64,000 nucleotides of DNA from Nitzschia sp. DOCU1 (taxonomy: Eukaryota; Bacillariophyta; Bacillariophyceae; Bacillariales; Bacillariaceae), in contig OX595990.1 of assembly GCA_951394045.1 (NCBI GenBank), forward strand, positions 1,302,001 through 1,366,000, in the 5' to 3' direction. The position numbers were made by a program, and so were the translations under genes. Position 1 is the first letter of the stretch; each line of letters begins with the position of its first letter. Shown piece after piece: positions 32,516 to 43,125 of the stretch. The notes under the pieces are model-generated. The model did no database searches and was not told the origin of the DNA. It was given only the letters and a program-made list of their open reading frames with translations.

Positions 32516-33860
32516 ATCTCGTCAATCATTTTGTTCATGGGTCATTTGTTTCCCTGTCAACGAATGCTACAATCAACTTTTGATTGTTGTGAATTAGTTT
32601 GCAAGCTGCCGCCGCCACTACAACTACAATACAAGAATAAACTTCATTATTTGTGGCTACCTCTACGAAGTTGCCGCCGCACTGTCACTGTTTCATTGAA
32701 CTCATTGGTCGTTTGTTCTTTTGAGAGGATACAACGAATGCGGCAATCAACTTCTGTGTGAGTTCTTTCACAAAGCATGGTGCTGGTGAACAACAACTAC
32801 ACTACAATACACTTCATTATTTGTTGCCACATCTAGTATGAAGTCGCCACCATGCTGCAACTGTTTTGTCAAACTCATACTTTGCTTTTCAGGTTATGAA
32901 ATGCTCTGGCTGGTACTAGCTCCTGATCAGCAGCAAGCTTTTGCCATCCTCCTCCTCTTCCTTTTGCTGTTTCCTCTCGTGCCAACAGCCATCAGCAACG
33001 GATGCAAGGATGTTGCTAGAGTAGTACGGTCAGAACTCGTCACCATACGTCATGATCTCGTGACCAACTATCTACCGCTGGTGGTGGTACTAGATAGTAG
33101 GAACAATAGTGATGATCATCGCTCTACTAGCAGGTATATGGCTAGTTGTGCTGGTCACTCTTAGTATCACTAGTAGCTATGATAAATGAGTATAACTACC
33201 GGTAGCCGTCCTTCTGTACCTGGTACGGACTCGAGCGCTATGATAGCTACTGGTGGCCTTCGGCGCACCTGCGGTGCACCGTGACCCTCGCTGCGCTCGG
33301 GTTAATCAAATTTTTTTGGCCACATACGTAAAAAAATTGCCAAGCGAAGCGGAGGAGGCCACGCGATACATCCGGGTTACTCTGGCCCGTGTTGTTGCAT
33401 TCATCACATCATCAGAATCCGAGGCCTCGCTCTTTCCCACCCTTTTCCACGTTTTCCGGGTCCTTTTCAAAAATCAAATATGCCCTATTTAGACCGGTTT
33501 TTGACCGGCCAGCGCGAATTGGAATTCAATCATAGAAAGTTACAGAACACCACAAAACGGTATTTTCGTCAATATTAGTGCCCTTTTTGACGGTTAATTT
33601 TGATGAATAGAGAAATTGGTGTCTTCAGTGTGACATTGGACGTCTTTTCGAAACGGTTGCGACACAATTTAACGCATATTCTTAAAACATCTGCGTAAAC
33701 TGCCATTTGGTTTTACGCATCCATGATCTGGAAAAATGAAACCTCGAATGCGTAAAATGTCTATATTTACTTTTACAAACGTGTGATCGGCAAATTTATA
33801 AACGAAGAAGGTTAAAGGCACCTTACATTTGGAGTGAATATAACAAATGCTTAACTTTGT
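32516..33860. other. Gene-free stretch left of the Helitron-like unit
   Basis: It holds a weak direct repeat (about 32620-32705 and 32800-32880, sharing CTTCATTATTTGT) and a GC-rich patch near 33260-33300 with the small hairpin GCACC-TGC-GGTGC. AT-rich sequence follows, in which the TTTACGCA octamer first appears (33692, 33712, 33749). No gene is supported. Confidence 0.45.
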
Positions 33861-33866
33861 CATTAC

Positions 33867-36800
33867 TCAAGGATTCAATCTGTTTCTCAAACGCTCCATC
33901 ATTGCCAAGTAGTCAGGATCTGGGGTAAACGAAATATCTTCTGGCATAGGTTTCATCAGAAACAAACCGTGTCGAGTTCGTACACGTGAAAGAACCACAT
34001 AGGCCCAATTGCGGGTATGGCTCCAATCCATTATCACCAAGCTGTCCATTGATTTACCTTGGAGTTTATGCACAGTTGTTGTGTAGTTTAACACCGCTGG
34101 AACATGTTTTAAATCCATTTGCGCCTTCAGGAGGCGCCCTTCGAACGGCATTTGTACTGTCAACTTCTTGTTGGTAGGTAGCAGATCGAAAGTGTCATCT
34201 AGTCGGAGATCACGCTTCTCCTTGTATTTCAGTTTCATAAGATTCACATCATTGATGTCGACGGTATTGACCCAACGTTCATGTACTTTCATTGGTGTCA
34301 ATTGTGCATTCGGTTTCAAAACAATGTGGTCAAACGTGCAACATGTGCCATTGGCAATGCCTTTGGACACATCAATGTTGTCACTCACCATCAATTCGCA
34401 ACCTCGGAACAGCCCAAGGAACGGATCAACTTTGTAGGACTGTTGTTTAACGTGCGCATCGGAACAGTTTTCCCAAAGATAGTGTTGCGTTTTCCCATCA
34501 AGCTGGATCTTTGAATCACCCCAATTTCCTGAACTCCGAACGATGATTGCGCCATTTGGTATTGGCGTAGCTTCGTCTTCGTAATGAAACCTCTCCAAGT
34601 AGCATCGAAACACGTTTGCGTTTATTGCGGATCTTTTTCGATTAGTGTAAACTGCATATCGAGCAGTAAGATCTTGAGGGATTTCCAAGTCGTTATTTTC
34701 AATATCACGAGTTGCGAGAATTTCTCTTAGTTTGGTTGGGTCCCCATCCCGTGCTTGTGCCATTGCTTCTCCGAGTTCCGGATCATCCTTGTAGCGATGA
34801 GTACCATCCAGTTCGACCATCACATTCAATGCAAGTTCCCAGATGGGACTTGGCGGTCCTTTGTAAATTGGGGTACCTCCGAAACCTTCAAGTTGACAAA
34901 AATCCCCCAGAAAAAGAATCGGTATCCTCCCATAAGGATATTCTTGGCATTGAGATTCTCCTTTGCACCGTTCTGAAATGCGAGCCAAATTTCCCATATG
35001 AGCGAAAGAAATCTCGTCAATGATGTAAAGACGAGTATCCGCTGCTCTTTGAATATCCTCATTCGTAACGTCCCGATCTTTCCAAAGTCCAAACAATCGA
35101 TGTGTTGTGTCACCCATAATCTCACTTGCTGCTGCACCCGTCATTGCGCTAACACGAATTGTATCTGACGTGAATTGGTGATCAATATTGGCACTGAAAG
35201 CTTTTGCATATGCAATCAATGATTCCAGAATGCGCGCTATAGCAAACGTTTTAGCCAGTGAATCCAACCTTTTCGCAAATCAATCATTCCAGTCATACAA
35301 TACTTACATTTTCCTGCACCAGCTGGACCGGTGATGAACATTACCAAAGGTGCGTTGCTTCTATCGCGTCTAGCGATGAGTTGTTTCAGCCCTTCCAATG
35401 CAAGCAAATCACCAAAACTAGTCGCATCATCGTAAAACGTCTTGACATAGGTTGCTGCCAACACTTCAAATGCTCGTTGTTGCTTCTCGTCTAGTCTGTC
35501 GCGTCTGCCCCATGCAATAATGGAGTCTTTTGATCCCGTGGTGAATCTAGGTTGATTTACTGTTTCGTACGATGTACCATCTGTGGACGATACCAATGTG
35601 TTTAGGGTGGCAACAGAACAAACAAACCGTCGTTGCACATCATCCTCATCGGCAGTATTGCTGGTGAAGGGTTGGGGGGGCGGCGCGTAAGCGATCACTG
35701 TGCGTAAAGGTGTATATTGTGTCGCATCTGGTGAAATCATAATTGCACTTGATACTTCGTCAATGCTGACAAAACTGGGTGCAATTTCGCGATAAGCTCC
35801 ATTGATCAGTCCATACAATGTTCCGAAAAGATCACTTTCCGCTGCGATTGCATTACGCAGTTGGGCTTCGTTCGCCGCCGCATCAAAATCATCGTAACGC
35901 GCAATAATGGTAGGTTCTTCTTCTTCTTCCAAGGTTGTTTCATCTGTCAATGGGTTAGTAGGCAATCGAACTCGTAGCGAATTGTGAATGTCTTGAATGT
36001 GGTTCGCAATTCTTTTCACATCATCCGTGATGATAGATAAGTTAGCTCGAAATGCTTCTTGGTAGGATGCATGTTCTCCCAATAGTTCTTCAAATTTCCA
36101 AAATGGTTTGAACAACAGAAGAAACCGACGGCAGTATGTTTCTCTCTTTTCATAGTATTGCGAATCGGAGTTGACTGGTGTGGAATCCAACAACGACCCA
36201 CCGAGTTCATTCGTACTTGTGAGAAACGACCAGGGAATGACTCCCACCTTTGGCTTACGGTGCTCAACGATTGCATGCGTAATGCATAATGGATGTCCTT
36301 CATCAAATTCGTATACTTCGTCTGAAACATTTGTTGCGACACTTTGACACAAAACCTCCGTTCGTTGAAAGAACTGAAAGAATGACATGTAGTGAAACTT
36401 TTCCCCGCGATAAATGTAATGCATTGGTCGTAAATAGAATGCAAGTTTGCCATGTACAACTCGAAAAACTCCACCGGTCTTTTTCTTCAACATCCAAGAC
36501 TCTGCTGAATGAACAGGAATGTTTGCCGTGTCATGGGAGAAACGAAATCTTGATTCCCGCATTGACAAATAATGTGCCATTGGGGCTGCACATATATGTG
36601 CACGACAGTGGGAATTAATGCTTCCCAACATTCTTTTGAATCCCTCTTCATGTGGCGAAATGTCACTCTCCGTTTGTTGCAATCGCTGTTCGACCATCCT
36701 TGCCATTGTGTCAGAAACGTTTTTGAAGTCAGCGTTATCTTGTTTTTGCGTCGGCTTGGTGTTGTAGCCAGTAGTATAGAAGACTGCCGGTCCATTGATC

Positions 36801-39565
36801 CCTGCCCTGACATTTGTATTATAACCTAGTGACCTTGTCAACAATGGAGAATGAACATTCATGAATACATCTTGAATACGTCGAGCAGGTTCATAGATGA
36901 ATAAACAACGGGGATAGCGACGTCCATACAGATCACACCAATCATCGTTTGTTGCTTTTGTCACAAGACAGCTAGAATCGTTCGGTTGCTCAGGCAAGTT
37001 GAAGCAACATTCGCATCCTTTCAGAAAACATCGTCTGGCATGAAGGTATCGGTGAATGTTGGAAATGACATTATTCATGAAACCTCGTTTTGCGATCTCA
37101 TTGTCACTGCGCTCCCACCATTCAACGTCCATTTGATTGTTGAAGACGTAATGATCCAATCTTTTGTTGTCATCTTGATAACTGTAGCGATCCGATTGCA
37201 TGAGATATTGCACTGCTTTTGTCACGACATCATCCAACTTCAGCTTTGCTCCACATTTCTTACAAGTTGCAAGTTGACCTTCGATTTCTTGGCATTTGCG
37301 TTTGTGCCGCATGGCGTGTAATGTCGACTTGTCAACAGCATCAATTTTGTACTCATTCTGTCGACGCTGACGTACTATCATGTTTCCAGCTTCATCTCGG
37401 CGTCGCCGCTTGTACATTCGTTGCGAAGAACATTCATCATGAGCAAAAACTGGATGACTTTGGAAAATTCCATGCTCTAGATCTTCTTCCCGGAATAACT
37501 GAGCACTGCATATGTTGTCACAAAACTCCAAGATGATTTGTTTTGCTCTACTGCGTGTCGTTTTGTCAACACGCATGTCTTGAGCATTTTTCATAAGTTC
37601 AGGCCACCCCTCTATGAATAACAAGAAATGACCATGCAATGTTTTACGTCCTTGCTCTTCCGTTGCTAAACACCACGCTTCCAATTTTCCACATATGCCA
37701 GCACCTTTTGATTCGTTTTTCTCACAGTTCCACTGCAAAAGATGTTCGATAACGGCAGTAATAATACAGTCATATTCTTCAGCGCAAAACCCAGGATATT
37801 CTGTTCGTATTTGTTGGCGCATTCGAAATCTTTTGAGAATATGATCATCGGACATCGTTTCTGCTGCCGATGGTGGCTCGTATTGAAACCGCGAATCAGG
37901 CGGTAGTGCGTAAAGCGTGATGCGATAGTTGCGTTCGTCGTCAGGAGTAACGGTGAGGAAAATTGCCGGAAGCCCGAAATGGATTAGATAAGCAAAATAT
38001 TGACTTCGCGCTTCTCTTGCAGCTTCATTTGTATGCGGTAGTTTACTGCAAGTAGCATGAATTGAATTCAAAAACTGGGCATTCGTCCGTGTTGAATATT
38101 GGGAAGGATCACCTGCACGCACAGCTGCAATACCACGTTGCAACTCTTGCATTGTCATTCCTCCAACTGCATGTGCTAATGTGTTCCCAGATGAGTGCGT
38201 AAAGTTTGCCCGCAGACACACGTTCTTGTAAATTGTTTGTTTCATCAGAACGTTGAACACCACCAAGTTGAACAAAGCTGTTTGAAATGTTGGAATGCGT
38301 AATTGCAACCATTTACGCAGAACGGTTTGTAGCGTCCTTGTGAATGGTCGTCGAATTCGTTTAGTTGGCGAAAACGCTGTGATAACCTTGTCTACCGCCG
38401 GATCGCAGGGTAATCCGGAGTGCCCATAAGGGAATAACAGCGGGAATGCGCGAACAATGCCTTGTCCGTTATGATCTGCTAGGATGTTTGCACTCGGACG
38501 GGAATGTATGACAGCGTTGTACTTCCCATTGCAAAATCGTTCCATTACAAATTTGCGGAATTCTTCTTGCGATGCAAATCCACCATTCGTTTCCTTCAGT
38601 ACATGTGTGTTTGGTAAAACAATGGTCATGTGCAAACGATTTTCCAACGTTTCGTTTCCTCCAGCAACTGCTTCCTCCCTTTTGCATTTGTGAGAACCAA
38701 GTATAATATAAGCCTGTCAGCCATCATCCCTGTGAACTTACCAGTCTTGCGCGATGACCTGAGGTACTGGCAATTCTTCCATGGAAGGAATTTGTATACC
38801 ATGGTATAATCGATTGTTTTTCTTCAGCCATTTGAAAGCGCGTATAACCTTTCGTGGATTGATGGACGTTTGCCGCATGAGCTCAGCCTTTTGAGTGGTT
38901 GTAAACGGACCACAAAGTACCACCAGCAATTGTCCTTGCAATCCTGCGTTAGTTAAGTTGGCAATGTGTCCAACTATAGACCCTGGATCATTTTCATATA
39001 TAGTATGCCATCCCTGAATATGTTGATGGCAACCCCCAAAAAAGAACCAACTTTGACAAAACGTTCGTGCTGTACTTACGAGTGCCAATTCGATTGTGTT
39101 CAAACATGTTAACACTGCTGGCGGTTCGCCAATCATATAGGCCATTATGATTGCTGCTGGTGGGGGATAGCAGTGTGATGGTCGTTTGTCGCCGTTACTC
39201 TCAAAGTGCTTTTGGCAACTTCCACAGACAGCCACACTATCAGCTTCAACGTTGATCACCGTTCTTGGTGATAATACATAAGGTGCTAGTTCTGGACAGT
39301 TTTGCACTTTATAATGATTTACTAACGGAGAAGGATAAACGGATGCTATCCTCTCGCGTTGCATTCGACATTGTTCTGCGTACTTCGCTAATTGCTCTAT
39401 TGGGATAAATTTGCATTTCTTTTGCACTGTTGCCATTGCATCGCAAACGGAACAACATAAAGGGTGCCGATTGCCCATTATATCGACGAATACGCAGGAA
39501 TGGATTTCATTTTCAAAGTCTCGCACTAATGCTTTTTGTTGTTCAAACGACGGGTATTGCGCCAT
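33867..39565 (-). CDS. Helitron Rep/helicase transposase, three exons, 1,854 aa
   Basis: Exons: 39565-38742, 38678-35308, 35236-33867. The introns are 63 and 71 nt with GTAAGT donors and AAAAG and TATAG acceptors; splicing gives one continuous frame. Exon 1 resembles the DUF6570 N-terminal module of Helitrons (CSVCDAM...; CQSWFFFGGCHQHIQGWHTI). Exon 2 carries the Helitron-like Rep domain with the HUH box TLHGHFLLFIEG and the HRYLHARRCFLKGCECCFNLP motif, then the start of a PIF1/RecD-type helicase with Walker A GPAGAGK. Exon 3 completes it: S-RILESL, TGAAASEI, IIDEIS (Walker B), LFLGDFCQL, TTTVHKLQGKS and YVVLSRVRT. All core motifs are present, so the enzyme may be active. It nicks one strand and moves DNA by rolling circle. 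Its start lies 218 bp from the divergent histone H3 gene. I could not find the TC and CTRR ends. Confidence 0.93.
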
Positions 39566-39783
39566 TGCTTAAGACACCGCTTTAGTTAACCCTTGCTCTT
39601 TTCATGCCAAACAATGTTGTGTATTGGGTTACGCATTAGTTGGCGAATGTGGGTGAATGTTAGTTCGCTAAACGTTTGCGTAAACATAGCACTAGCGATT
39701 GTTTTACGCCGTCATTTACGCCACTACTATCGCCAAAACACAAGCCACAGCGTCAACGTTTTACGCTTATGCACATATTCATC
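39566..39783. promoter_or_regulatory. Shared promoter region of Helitron transposase and histone H3-like gene
   Basis: This 218-bp divergent spacer contains TGCGTAAA (39677-39684), GTTACGCA near 39629, and near-matches TTTACGCC and TTTACGCT. The same octamer recurs upstream of the other genes of this unit, so it is a candidate cis element. This is inferred from position and frequency. Confidence 0.5.
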
Positions 39784-40173
39784 ATGGCAAGGATCAAACC
39801 AATTCCATCTCGCAGACAAACCCAGCAACCTTTGCGTCGAACACTTTCACCAAGGAATCAAAACGTCCTGCAACGTCGTCGATTGAGACCAGGAACAATA
39901 GCACTTCGGGAAATTTGTCATTACCAACGATCAACGAACTTGATTATACCTAAATTAGCTTTCCAGAGGGTGGTTCGAGAAATTACTTGCAATCAACTTG
40001 GAAAGCAATTGCGTTTTCAAGCAAAAGCAATGTTAGCGCTTCAACATGCATCGGAAGATCATCTAACGGAGCTGTTTCATAACGCAAACAAATGTGCCAA
40101 CCATGCCAAACGCGTAACCTTAATGACTAAAGACATGCAGCTTGTCCGCCGCATCAGGGAAAAATGTGATTAA
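39784..40173 (+). CDS. Highly divergent histone H3 variant, 129 aa
   Basis: From [10 protein letters not shown] to QLVRRIREK the protein follows the whole H3 histone fold: alphaN ([19 protein letters not shown]), alpha1 ([10 protein letters not shown]), alpha2 ([19 protein letters not shown]...F) and alpha3 ([14 protein letters not shown]). I estimate 55-60% identity to canonical H3 in the fold. Oddities: loop 1 (TCNQLGKQ) is about one residue longer than in canonical H3, and the N-tail keeps only MAR.K at the start. The usual modifiable lysines are gone: the first 37 residues contain one Lys and many Arg, Gln and Pro. It is intronless, so it may descend from a processed or typically intronless copy. 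It lies head to head with the Helitron gene and shares its octamer-rich promoter. Whether it is a CENP-A-like or a novel packaging variant is open. Confidence 0.85.
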   Translation: MARIKPIPSRRQTQQPLRRTLSPRNQNVLQRRRLRPGTIALREICHYQRSTNLIIPKLAFQRVVREITCNQLGKQLRFQAKAMLALQHASEDHLTELFHNANKCANHAKRVTLMTKDMQLVRRIREKCD

Positions 40174-40245
40174 CATCATATACTCTAAACTAACCATCAT
40201 TATATTTTCTAGTTCTTCCTGCAATATGTTGCTGTTCCACAAGGT

Positions 40246-40777
40246 TTAGTCAATTGCGTAGTAGCAGGTGCTATCTCGTTCATCATAGTCATTCGAAACC
40301 TTTGCATTTTGCACAATCTCAAGCAGTCTATGCTTTGTCTCGCCAGAAATCTCAGTTGCGGCTGCACCTGTCGCCCCTTCAACTTTAACTTGGTGTGATG
40401 ACCATTCACGTTCAACATTTTCTACTAAAAATTGTGAACACACGATCAAGGATTGTAGAAGACGTGCTGTCGCAAATAAGTTAGTTAATGAACGCCTTTT
40501 CATCACAACCCAATAAAACACAACACTTACATTTTCCTCCACCAGCAGGTACATTCATGAACATTGTGTGACGTGAGTTCGTTGTATCACGTTTATTGAT
40601 GAGTTCTTTAAGACCTTTCAATGCACTGCACTCGTCAACACGATTGTCAACATTCGAGTACCGTTTGACATGCCTTGCAGCCAGCACTTCAATTGCTTCT
40701 TGGTACTTGTTGTCCATTCCAGCTGCTGCAAACCATATGTCAGGCAACACAGCCGTTTCGTTGTTGTTTTGATTCAT
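40246..40777 (-). CDS. Truncated second Helitron helicase copy, two exons, 155 aa
   Basis: Exon 1 is 40777-40531 and exon 2 is 40466-40246; the intron has donor GTAAGT and acceptor GACAG. The product starts at ATG, runs through the region before Walker A, VPAGGGK-S, then RLLQSLIVCS and GATGAAATEISGETKHRL, and stops at YYAID, just where the Walker B motif should come. It is clearly related to, but well diverged from, 35500-35000 of the full transposase, and it has the intron at the same place. It lacks Walker B and later motifs, so it cannot be an active helicase. It is either a decayed fragment or a retained short ORF that might bind a partner or ATP. Confidence 0.7.
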
Positions 40778-41135
40778 ATTTCGGTGCTCACTTCAATATG
40801 TAAAACAATCGACTCTAACAATGCATGCTACGACCATAAAATGATTCGCAATTTTGTCAAATTCATGTCTGCATTTGCTCTGCATTTGCTCGCTAATGGG
40901 CGAGCATAACGGTTGGGCACCCAACGCTCGAGGGACAAACATAATAACGTAAAACTTCATGGGTGTTTTTACGCACTACAAGAGTTCAATTAAGTCTCTA
41001 CTTTTCTGCCGCTCGATGTCCTTGGCTCTGACGCATCCCGCTGACAATCGTGAATTATGGTGGCTGTCATTATAAGAATCTAACTATGACACTATAACAA
41101 TTGTTTAATCTTCTACCGTGCATAAACGAAAAAGT
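40778..41135. other. Intergenic with hairpin and octamer
   Basis: Contains TTTACGCA at 40968-40975, upstream of the truncated helicase, and the hairpin at 40901-40930. No gene is seen. Confidence 0.45.
40901..40930. repeat. Hairpin with GTTGGG-CA-CCCAAC core
   Basis: The inner 6-bp arms (40912-40917 and 40920-40925) are flanked by CGAGC and GCTCG, which also pair, leaving a one-sided bulge. Helitrons end in a hairpin near CTRR, but no CTRR follows at the expected distance on either strand, so I do not call it an element end. Confidence 0.5.
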
Positions 41136-41765
41136 CTAAAGCAAATGCGAAATAGGGCTGACGGTACTGCACGACATATCATATTCCACTGTCTCGCCAC
41201 CCTCCATCTCTGTTTGCATTGCAACTTTGTAATGTCGAGACCTTTCAGCAAACTGCTGATACCACTGTTTTATAACGGGGTCTTGTGTGGATGTGGCTAA
41301 CTCATCCCAGCGTTGGGCATCACGATCCCAAATGAAATCCCAACAAGCACGATCGTTGAACCTGCACGTGCCATCTGGATTAACGTGGAGAAACTCGAAC
41401 TCCATCGAACGTTTGCGGAACCATTTCATAACAGAGCGCGTCACGGGCACTTCCATACTGTTCATCAAGATCCTCTCCAATCTGTTCACGACGTAATGGT
41501 GGCGGTCCCAATCGAATAAGGGTGCGTTATTCACGGATTCCCGATACTCCCAAAAATCATCCATATAAAATCCAATAAGTTCTTGACGATACCTTCGAAT
41601 TTTGTCATGCTCTGTTGCTTTCTCAATTTTGAACCCTATATCATTATAAAGTAAATCGTGTTCCAACAATTGGAACCTAATTAAACGAACGGGATGCGTA
41701 AAGCCATGCCAAAACAATTCCGCTTCTTCTTCCATCTGATTCTCCCAAAACCAGTATGGGTCCAT
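41136..41765 (-). CDS. Unrecognised protein in the Helitron-like unit, 209 aa
   Basis: ATG start (MDPYWFWENQ); the frame is open further upstream, but that part has a different, non-globular character. The protein is rich in Trp, Phe, Tyr, Arg, Glu and Asp, and looks like a compact soluble domain with helices (for example HDKIRRYRQELIGFYMDDFWEY and VMKWFRKRSMEFEFLHV). I see no signal, membrane segment or catalytic motif. The promoter side carries TGCGTAAA at 41959, and the gene itself contains one at 41695. Even composition and length without stops support a real gene. No family is recognised. Confidence 0.6.
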   Translation of the reverse strand: MDPYWFWENQMEEEAELFWHGFTHPVRLIRFQLLEHDLLYNDIGFKIEKATEHDKIRRYRQELIGFYMDDFWEYRESVNNAPLFDWDRHHYVVNRLERILMNSMEVPVTRSVMKWFRKRSMEFEFLHVNPDGTCRFNDRACWDFIWDRDAQRWDELATSTQDPVIKQWYQQFAERSRHYKVAMQTEMEGGETVEYDMSCSTVSPISHLL

Positions 41766-42011
41766 ACTTGTATGTGTGTGAAACAAGTACAACCTGTATG
41801 TGTACCCAAAAAGAACAACAAACTTTTGTGAAAATGATACATTCCCCAATCAACTAAGGGCGTCCCTGCCTTTAACCCATTCGTATTTTGGTTCGCCAAT
41901 AAGCGAAAAAAGGCATTTACGCTTTCTAGAAGAACATTGCGCTATTAGCGACTTACTGTGCGTAAATTAAAAATCAACTGCGAAAACCTTTGTGACGTAA
42001 AACGCATTACG

Positions 42012-42236
42012 TGCGTTACGCACAAATATCACACCAATCACATCTACGCCCGGTTGCACAATTCGTCAATACGGTATACTGCGTAAAGATATTCATTGAA
42101 TTTACTTAATAACCAATTGGCGACAAAAACCATCTTCAAATGCGTAATTTTCACATAGAGGATATATTATCGCTGCATATGTGTTGCGTGATACTGCAAA
42201 GATTCATTGGCAATAACCATATTTTTGCGTTACGCA
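42012..42236. promoter_or_regulatory. Two TGCGTTACGCA palindromes upstream of the 222-aa gene
   Basis: The 11-bp sequence TGCGTTACGCA occurs at 42012-42022 and 42226-42236. It fuses two inverted octamer halves (TGCGT and ACGCA). This is the arrangement expected for a dimeric DNA-binding protein. It lies in the divergent spacer between the 209-aa and 222-aa genes. Confidence 0.5.
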
Positions 42237-42308
42237 CGAACCTTTCATTCCTTTCCATTTGGAAAACAACACATCTTTTCCTTCGTCCTCAATCAAACTT
42301 TACGCAAT

Positions 42309-42977
42309 ATGTCAAAGCCTTCCCCCATGCGTAAAGCCAAAGACAAAGAGCTGGTGAAACGTGCAAGCCCGATGAAATCTAAGAAGCCTCTGTTGAGTCC
42401 TCAGAAAAAGCCTAACTTGCGTGTTGTTTGCTACAGCTTTGCGGAAGCCATTCCGTTCGAAATCTATTTGTACGAGAAAACGGAGACTGAAGACGGATAC
42501 ACTGCGGGATTGGCCAAGTATATTCGACAAGATTTCGAGGAAAGGCATTCCCTTATGGACGAATGCAACTTCATTCGAACCTTGAACCACCGTCGTCCTA
42601 ACACCAATGATCAAGAGATGACCAACCCAGGCGATGGGTATGCTCGGAGAGTTTTCCTCCGTCAGCCAACAAGCGGGGAAAGTACCGTCGAAACCAGGCA
42701 AGCTGGATTGAATGCTTTGCGCAGTTTCATCATGGATTCTCGATTCTCAAAATATCCGCCTAAAGAAGTCGACATGGTTGATAAAACCGATTACGCTGCT
42801 CAGCCTCCAATTTCAATGGACGATTTCCTCAAGAATGCCGACATTGACTTCATCGTTGAGCATTCTTTTGATGAATCAGAATGGAACGATGGATTCAAAG
42901 AACGCTATCCCAATCTTGCCAACACCATCTGGAAGCATGATCACGTCACTGCATTTGCGCGACGTTTGGGCTGGTAG
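42309..42977 (+). CDS. Unrecognised protein with basic SPxK-rich N-terminus, 222 aa
   Basis: The start is placed at MSKPSPMRKAKDKE because TTTACGCA ends three bases before this ATG and the upstream extension is of different character. The first 35 residues are basic with SP motifs (KPSPMRK, RASPMKSKK, LLSPQKK), a pattern seen in DNA-binding tails of linker-histone-like proteins. The rest looks globular: VVCYSFAEAIPFEIYLYEK, then a region with RRVFLRQP, and a C-terminal IWKHDHVTAFARRLGW. I recognise no family. It sits in the octamer-rich unit with copies at 42080, 42299 and 42328. Confidence 0.62.
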   Translation: MSKPSPMRKAKDKELVKRASPMKSKKPLLSPQKKPNLRVVCYSFAEAIPFEIYLYEKTETEDGYTAGLAKYIRQDFEERHSLMDECNFIRTLNHRRPNTNDQEMTNPGDGYARRVFLRQPTSGESTVETRQAGLNALRSFIMDSRFSKYPPKEVDMVDKTDYAAQPPISMDDFLKNADIDFIVEHSFDESEWNDGFKERYPNLANTIWKHDHVTAFARRLGW

Positions 42978-43125
42978 AAACGAAATTCGTCATTACTATC
43001 ACTTGATACATCCCTAGAAACGTTAATAACTATGTAAATTGTTTCATCATTTCTGTTACTAAAAATATGAACACTCTTTACATCTAATAGTCACCAATAT
43101 TATTTTTACGCATTTCGACTCTTCT

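Noticed and set aside
35260..35310. A 39-nt intron in the transposase using the AAAAG acceptor
   Set aside because: It leaves the exons out of frame; the TATAG acceptor at 35238-35237 restores the frame and yields the expected GKS of Walker A, and the second copy behaves the same way.
40901..40930. Helitron 3' terminal hairpin
   Set aside because: No CTRR at the usual 10-12 nt distance on either strand and no insertion between A and T visible.
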